Shown here piece after piece: positions 58,078 to 64,000 of a stretch of 64,000 nucleotides of DNA. Under the pieces are notes generated by a model. It saw only the letters and a list, made by a program, of their open reading frames with translations. It was not told the DNA's origin and did no database searches. The translations under genes and the position numbers were made by a program. Each line of letters starts with the position of its first letter. Position 1 is the first letter of the stretch. Origin of the DNA: Lota lota (Eukaryota; Chordata; Actinopteri; Gadiformes; Lotidae); assembly GCA_026745465.1 (NCBI GenBank), contig JACYXH010000739.1:275001-339000 (forward strand), in the 5' to 3' direction.

Positions 58078-58853
<776 letters not shown>

Positions 58854-58913
<60 letters not shown>

Positions 58914-58998
58914 AGCCTTCTCTCCCTCAAAAGTATTTCTTCCCCACTCTCTATTACCTGCAGTTGAACACCCGATTGAGGAAGCTTTCAGCTCAACA

Positions 58999-59046
<48 letters not shown>

Positions 59047-59083
59047 GCTCTCTCTCCCTCTCCCTCTCTCTCTCCCTCTCTAT

Positions 59084-59145
<62 letters not shown>
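58854..59145. repeat. GT-unique-CT cassette, copy 2
   Basis: (GT)n at 58854-58912, then CCCTCAAAAGTATTTCTTCC, GCAGTTGAACACCCGATTGA and GGAAGCTTTCAGCTCAAC, then (CT)n at 58999-59145. Same order and orientation as copy 1. Offset about 780 bp. Confidence 0.85.
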
Positions 59146-59148
<3 letters not shown>

Positions 59149-62100
59149 GTCAATTTCATGCTTGATTAATTGTCATTACTGAGCAAGAGACTAAAAAAAG
59201 AGATAAAAAATGAACAAACGAAACGCATTCGAGGAATCAAATGCGAGAGGAAGCAGGGCCTGCTCAAAGAGCTGAAGTTTCAGCTGAGAATGAAAGAGTT
59301 TTATGCTCTTTGATATTTTTGGAACTATTTGAAAGAAAAGTTTAAATAAAGGTAGAAAATGGTTGATTCGGTTGGATTTTGTTTATTCATCAGAGACCCG
59401 ACTGAGATGAAGTTGATTAAGGTAATTAGTCTATTCTCAGTTCTGAATGACACTAATCATTGCTTTTTGTGATGAATCATTTTGCTTTTGTCACCAATGG
59501 GGGTTTAAGATATACCTAGTGAAATACATAGCCAATTCCCAATTATATATTTTTTTTATAATCTAGTAACTCTAGTAAAGTTTTTTGGTCTGGTATCCAG
59601 GTATATAATTAGGATATATTAAGCTATCTTCATAATCAAGCTACCCACCTGTATGTATATTAGACTTTAGCATTTCCCATGTATCATCTACTCATTCTAA
59701 TGTCATTAAAAGTTTAGTTATCCCACTGTCAATTCAATTAGTTGTTTATATGAAATATGCAAGTATTTGAAAGGTCATTGGTAGCTTGAGGGGGAGCCAG
59801 TGTTTCATACGCGGTATTGTTTCTATGAACAGTAGTTTTTTTTTGGGGGGGGGAGGGATTTGGAAAGAGCTGCTAAATGTCACCGGGGCCTCTGTGTGTG
59901 GTTTGGCAGTGGCTTCATCGTAACGCAAAGACGGCGCCCTCATGAACAAACATGGCGGCAACTCTAAACTCCCACATGCACACAAGCCACTGTCCGACCT
60001 CCCAGACTTGATGCTTCCAGCCAAAGTCTTGCTTTCGCTAGCCCGGTGACATTTAGCGGCACAGCGTGTTACGTTTAGTTCCGGCTGTTTGGCACACTGC
60101 ATGCAAGGCTCAGTAGGATCTTTATTGCTTCATTATGATGGAATCAGAGATGCCAAGGCTTCGAAGGATGCTTCAAAACGCAATCAGCTCCTCTATAGAT
60201 ATCTTGCCAGAATCCTTCTTTTTTTTTACCAGACCCATTTAAGTATGCGGGCAGAATGATTATGCTTTTATATCAACAGTCGTTCCCCTTTGTTTGTTTG
60301 CTTTCTGTTATTTCTGTGGAGGATATGCACCTCGACTGGTTTTGTGAATGAACCTCCAAATTCGATGACACAAACAAAATTAGATTTTATTGAGCGTACT
60401 CACTGACGCGGGAATATGGAGGCTATATTGGAATATATTCTGCATTCCTTGCAGGAATAAACACTTATGTATTCCCAACTTCTGTCATGAATTATCCAAA
60501 ACATAGTTCATTTTAAAGTGTCTAAGAGTCTGTCCTCTAATATAGTTTGTTGTTATCTTATAGGCAGTGTCGTTGTGCCATGCTGCACTTTTGGTCCAGG
60601 TTAAATGACTGATCTGGTCCTGATAAGTGATTTTTCCCACCTTGCTCTCCCCAGCATACCCTCACCGACACACCCTGCCCTCCCTAAGATGAACTTTGTT
60701 CACTACACTGTCCAAATGGACACCAACGCTGTTAATTAAACAGCAAGACACTCAAGACATTTTTACCACCTGATGAGTTTAACCATACACCATTTGGGAT
60801 AGGGTTATCTCACGGGCATCTTCCATGCATTCCTGAGATGCTCTCCCACATACAATTAGACATACAAATACAATGTCATCCTCGCGAGGATTAACAACAA
60901 CAACTTGGACTGTGAAAAAACAAGACGAAAAAGGAAATGTGACCAACGCGCATCATAAAGTGTTTCTATGAATCCTATTCGAGAAACTCTAGATCTCAGT
61001 TAGCTTTTTCAGCACGACTGAGATCCTGAGAGTGGTCTGTGCCTCCACAGCAAGGCCACCCGTGACAGCGTGCAAATTTGAGTTCAGTTAAAACCGTGTT
61101 TAGCTTAAGTGTTTTGTTGTTATGTGTAGTGGTTAAGGTTCAGAAGTTTGTTAAGGTCCAGGATGTTTGCAAAGTTCCGAAAGTTATAGAAGCAAAACTC
61201 TTGAGACGTCCAAAAGTCCAAAACGACCCAACCATCGCTCAAAGCGTCACCAAGTAAATTGCTATTCCTTGTGTCTCTTGCGAGTTGATGCAAACTTACT
61301 TCATAGGTTAGCTAGATTGTTAATTTAGAGTTGAATACAGCTATTTAATTTAGGGTTCAGAACGTTCAATCAAGTTAGGGTTAAGAAGGCTTACGTTCGA
61401 TTCTCTCCAAAAATACATTTTGTTTGGGTTTATTTACTCCCCATCTTCATCTTCAACCATTCATGTTAATCGCACCCCTTTTATTTGTGTTAATATATTT
61501 CATTGCAATCAAAAGAGGAAGTGCTCGTGGTTGGTAGCTCGTACCAACCACTTTGTTTTAGCCTCATTGCTTTTTTGCTTTTTAGCCTCATTGTGGCCAT
61601 GGCTATTTTAAACGCTGGAGAACAGGCCTATTTTATTAGCCAAAGATTGTCCACCCCCTCATTTCCAGCTACCCGCGTTCATTTCCCAGTCCAGACATAA
61701 CGAGTCGAGCATGTCATCCTGCTCATTATTCGCCATTGCGCCATCGTATTAACCACAGAAAGTTTTCGTTGGAAATAACATTCACTGTTTGAGAGACAAA
61801 GCTGCGAAAAAGAGCTGCCGGTATTATAATAATGAACCTAACCCTTTGGCCTAATATTATTATTATGTCTGAATATCTGAACACAATTTGGAGTAAAACT
61901 ATGAGGTTGATGTTGTGAACAGACGATATGGAACATATAACATATGCAAAATGCAAATAGGATGAACATCATAATTAAGAGTTGTTATTCTTTCTGAAAT
62001 CTCAATTAACAATCTTCACAACTTGTTTATTTAGTCCAAAATGTTAATTTATACCTCATGCTGTTGACTACTCTTGCTATGAAATAAGGATCTGATGAAG

Positions 62101-62479
62101 GATATCCAGATGACTTGTTTAATCGGGTAACCAAAAATGATTTGTGAAGTTAAATTGAATTAATTACTTACATGTGAAGCTGAGAACAATAACAAATATC
62201 TCTCACGGTTGGAAAAACAATTCCAATTGCTGCATGAACATCAAAAGACAACAACACAAAACTGGACAGAGTGCAGAGTAGTTATAGGAATCAAAGACGA
62301 CAAGTAGAATTGTTTTTGGCAGAACATAATAGTTAGATCACTGAGGTACAGAGATTCAGTATTGTTCAACAAAATGCATTCAAACTTTAACGTTCAATTA
62401 ATTTCAACGAGAGGTTAAAACAAGATGGCAAAAATATGAAGACGTTTAAAACAAGTATTCTGAGGACCTCATTCTGGCT
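59146..62479. other. Unique AT-leaning sequence, no gene seen
   Basis: The longest repeat-poor stretch of the window. The first 400 bp (for example TTAATTGTCATTACTGAG, GAAGTTGATTAAGGTAATTAG, GACACTAATCATTGC) are rich in homeodomain-like cores and could be conserved non-coding DNA, which only alignment can show. T-runs at 59551-59558 and 60219-60227, G-run at 59845-59853. Around 61130-61160 GGTTAAGGTTCAGAAG and TGTTAAGGTCC form a weak tandem pair. No gene or transposon recognised. Confidence 0.45.
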
Positions 62480-62959
62480 AGCCGGTGTGTGTTTGTGCTC
62501 ATGCGTATGCATGTGTGTCTGTGTGTGTGTTCATGCATGCCTGAGTACAATTTGCTTTATTCTCCTCTTGTAACCAGTGCGGCTTCTACCCCCCACACCC
62601 ACACACCAGAAGACCATGGATGTCCCGGTTAATCGCACAAAGTGACCTTCGACCCCTAGCAGTGGCTACTTACTAAACCTCCTCTGAGGCAAAGTCTCCC
62701 TACAGGAAACCATAAGGACGGGCTAACAAGTGCCTCTGGACAGGCCTGTTTTACTAGAATCCTTCCTGGAATACTACTGTTGTTGCCCCTGAACATAGAC
62801 CCTTATCTCAGCTCCTTCCAAGCATAGCGCTCGTCTCCTCTCAGCCTCCCAGTCCAATTGAAGCCAAGGACCCGCAAACACCTTAAAGACCCGCTCTCCT
62901 GCTCCACACACACACACACACACACACACGTATATACACAGACGCACACCCACAAACGT

Positions 62960-62993
<34 letters not shown>

Positions 62994-63080
62994 TCATGTC
63001 AACACACACACACACACTTTATGCACACACACACAAAATAGCATACTTATGCACACACACACACACACACACACAGGCCG
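62480..63080. repeat. TG words, unique spacer, then CA-rich field
   Basis: TG-rich at 62485-62530. CA blocks at about 62907-62928, 62961-62991, 63002-63018 and 63052-63075, separated by short spacers. Unique sequence lies at 62540-62900. Confidence 0.8.
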
Positions 63081-63354
63081 GGGCAGCAAGGATCTGAGCA
63101 GAACAAGAGAAGCGAGTGGTTTCCTCAATGCCTGAGACATAATTTCCACTCGGTTAGTTCCGAGGCTACTCTCACTCTAACTGACGACCACCGACGCTTC
63201 CCTGGGCCCCCCGACCACACGGCCCTAGCCACAGCCAATAAGGGGAGGCGGAACGTCAAGCCAATTCAAGTATTCAGGAGAGCGCTCATGATCAGCTCGT
63301 TATGTCTTCTCCTTTTCCTCCTCCTTCTGGATCCCCCGAGGAAGTGAACGCATC

Positions 63355-63630
63355 CCTCCCTCTCTTTATCTCCCTATCTCGTTTACACTCTTCTCCCTCT
63401 TTCTCTCTCCCTCTCTTCCTCATTATCTCTTTACCTCTCTCATTCTCTCTCCTTCTCGCTCTATCTCTTTATCTTATTTTCTCTCCCCCTCTCTCACTGC
63501 CTTTCTCAATCTCCCTCTCTCAATTGCCGTATCTGTTCTTCTCTTTCTCCATCTCTCTCTCTTTCTTTCTCCCCCTCCCTTTCTCTATCTTCATATATCT
63601 CTATATATCTTTCTCTCTGCCTCTCAGTCA
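63355..63630. repeat. Degenerate pyrimidine tract
   Basis: CTCTCTTTATCTCCC and TCTCTCCTTCTCGC words, about 275 bp nearly free of purines. The overlapping Ser/Leu/Pro frame is compositional. Confidence 0.85.
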
Positions 63631-64000
63631 TTATTTCGTTTCTTGATGATCCCACTGTGATCAACGTTCAAGAAATATGAAAAAAAGAAACAAATCCCGA
63701 GAGATTTGTTTTTTTCTCCCGAGAAGTCTCGGATGGGATGTTTGAGCGACTTAATGACTCAGTTCATTCACTGACCTTGAAATTAGCCAGTCATTAATAA
63801 TTGCCGTGAAAGATTGAGATGTGGACGGGCCTTGATGGAAAAATCTTTAAATTGTTCAGGCCAGAAATCACCAGTCTTTTAGCAGCGCCTCGGAGCGCGT
63901 TCGATTTCTCCCGCGTTTCAGCCCAAAATGAAGCCGCGTGCTTCTCGTGCCGTGGTGGTGTGCCTGTTTTTGTACGCCGAGAATTGAATTCGCTAGTTTA
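63631..64000. other. Unique sequence, candidate conserved non-coding DNA
   Basis: TCCCGAGA/TCTCCCGAGA words near 63690-63725, then unique sequence with TTAGCCAGTCATTAATAATT and a CpG-rich end (GCGCCTCGGAGCGCGTTCG). No open frame or exon is supported. The window ends inside it. Confidence 0.35.

Overview
This window looks like non-coding DNA from a ray-finned (teleost) fish. The signs are a very high density of long dinucleotide and homopolymer tracts ((CT/GA)n, (CA/GT)n, poly-C), tRNA-derived SINEs with the teleost-type 3' end, short hAT-like and other non-autonomous DNA transposons, and one decayed LINE of the teleost Rex1/L2-CR1 type. The tract density resembles gadiform or other percomorph fish, but that placement is an impression and not a measurement. 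I found no host protein-coding gene, rRNA or functional tRNA gene, and no LTR element or other virus-like element. Short isolated exons could be missed by eye.

Layout. 0-9 kb: unique sequence, a 20-bp minisatellite (about 1.0-1.3 kb), an interstitial telomere-like stretch, paired CCTCATGAGG palindromes, a compound TG/TGTA/TA microsatellite and a CpG-dense patch near 6.9 kb. 8.5-11.5 kb: an hAT-like MITE, pyrimidine and TG tracts, SINE-like repeats broken up by microsatellites, and a 55-bp foldback MITE. 12-25 kb: CpG-dense patch, tRNA-like fragments, CA tracts, a degenerate (ACT)n field, a CACTGTAAAAA-type MITE, two SINE copies, and two diverged copies of an unassigned hairpin-headed repeat. 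25-37 kb: a (GA)70 tract ending in poly-G, hAT fragments, stacked inverted repeats, CpG-dense patches, and a very regular 59-bp minisatellite at 32.5-33.1 kb.

37-51 kb: mostly unique DNA with a PBX/MEIS-type motif cluster near 37.35 kb, a CpG-dense patch at 44.3-44.6 kb and polypurine/polypyrimidine tracts. 51.1-52.96 kb: a LINE relic with parts of the endonuclease, reverse transcriptase, C-terminal region and 3' UTR, from which the catalytic palm is missing. 54-59 kb: two pairs of local diverged duplications, paired perfect hairpins and a long polypurine minisatellite. 59-64 kb: mostly unique AT-rich sequence.

There are no gene neighbourhoods or operons to interpret. The window reads as an intergenic desert or a very large intron. 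Its functional content, if any, would be cis-regulatory (CpG-dense and homeodomain-motif patches) or structural (hairpins, H-DNA and Z-DNA tracts). I did not find a convincing undescribed biological system. The best leads are the local duplications at 0.70-0.82 kb spacing, the 59-bp and 20-bp minisatellites, the hairpin-headed repeat at 23.8/24.6 kb and the candidate regulatory patches.
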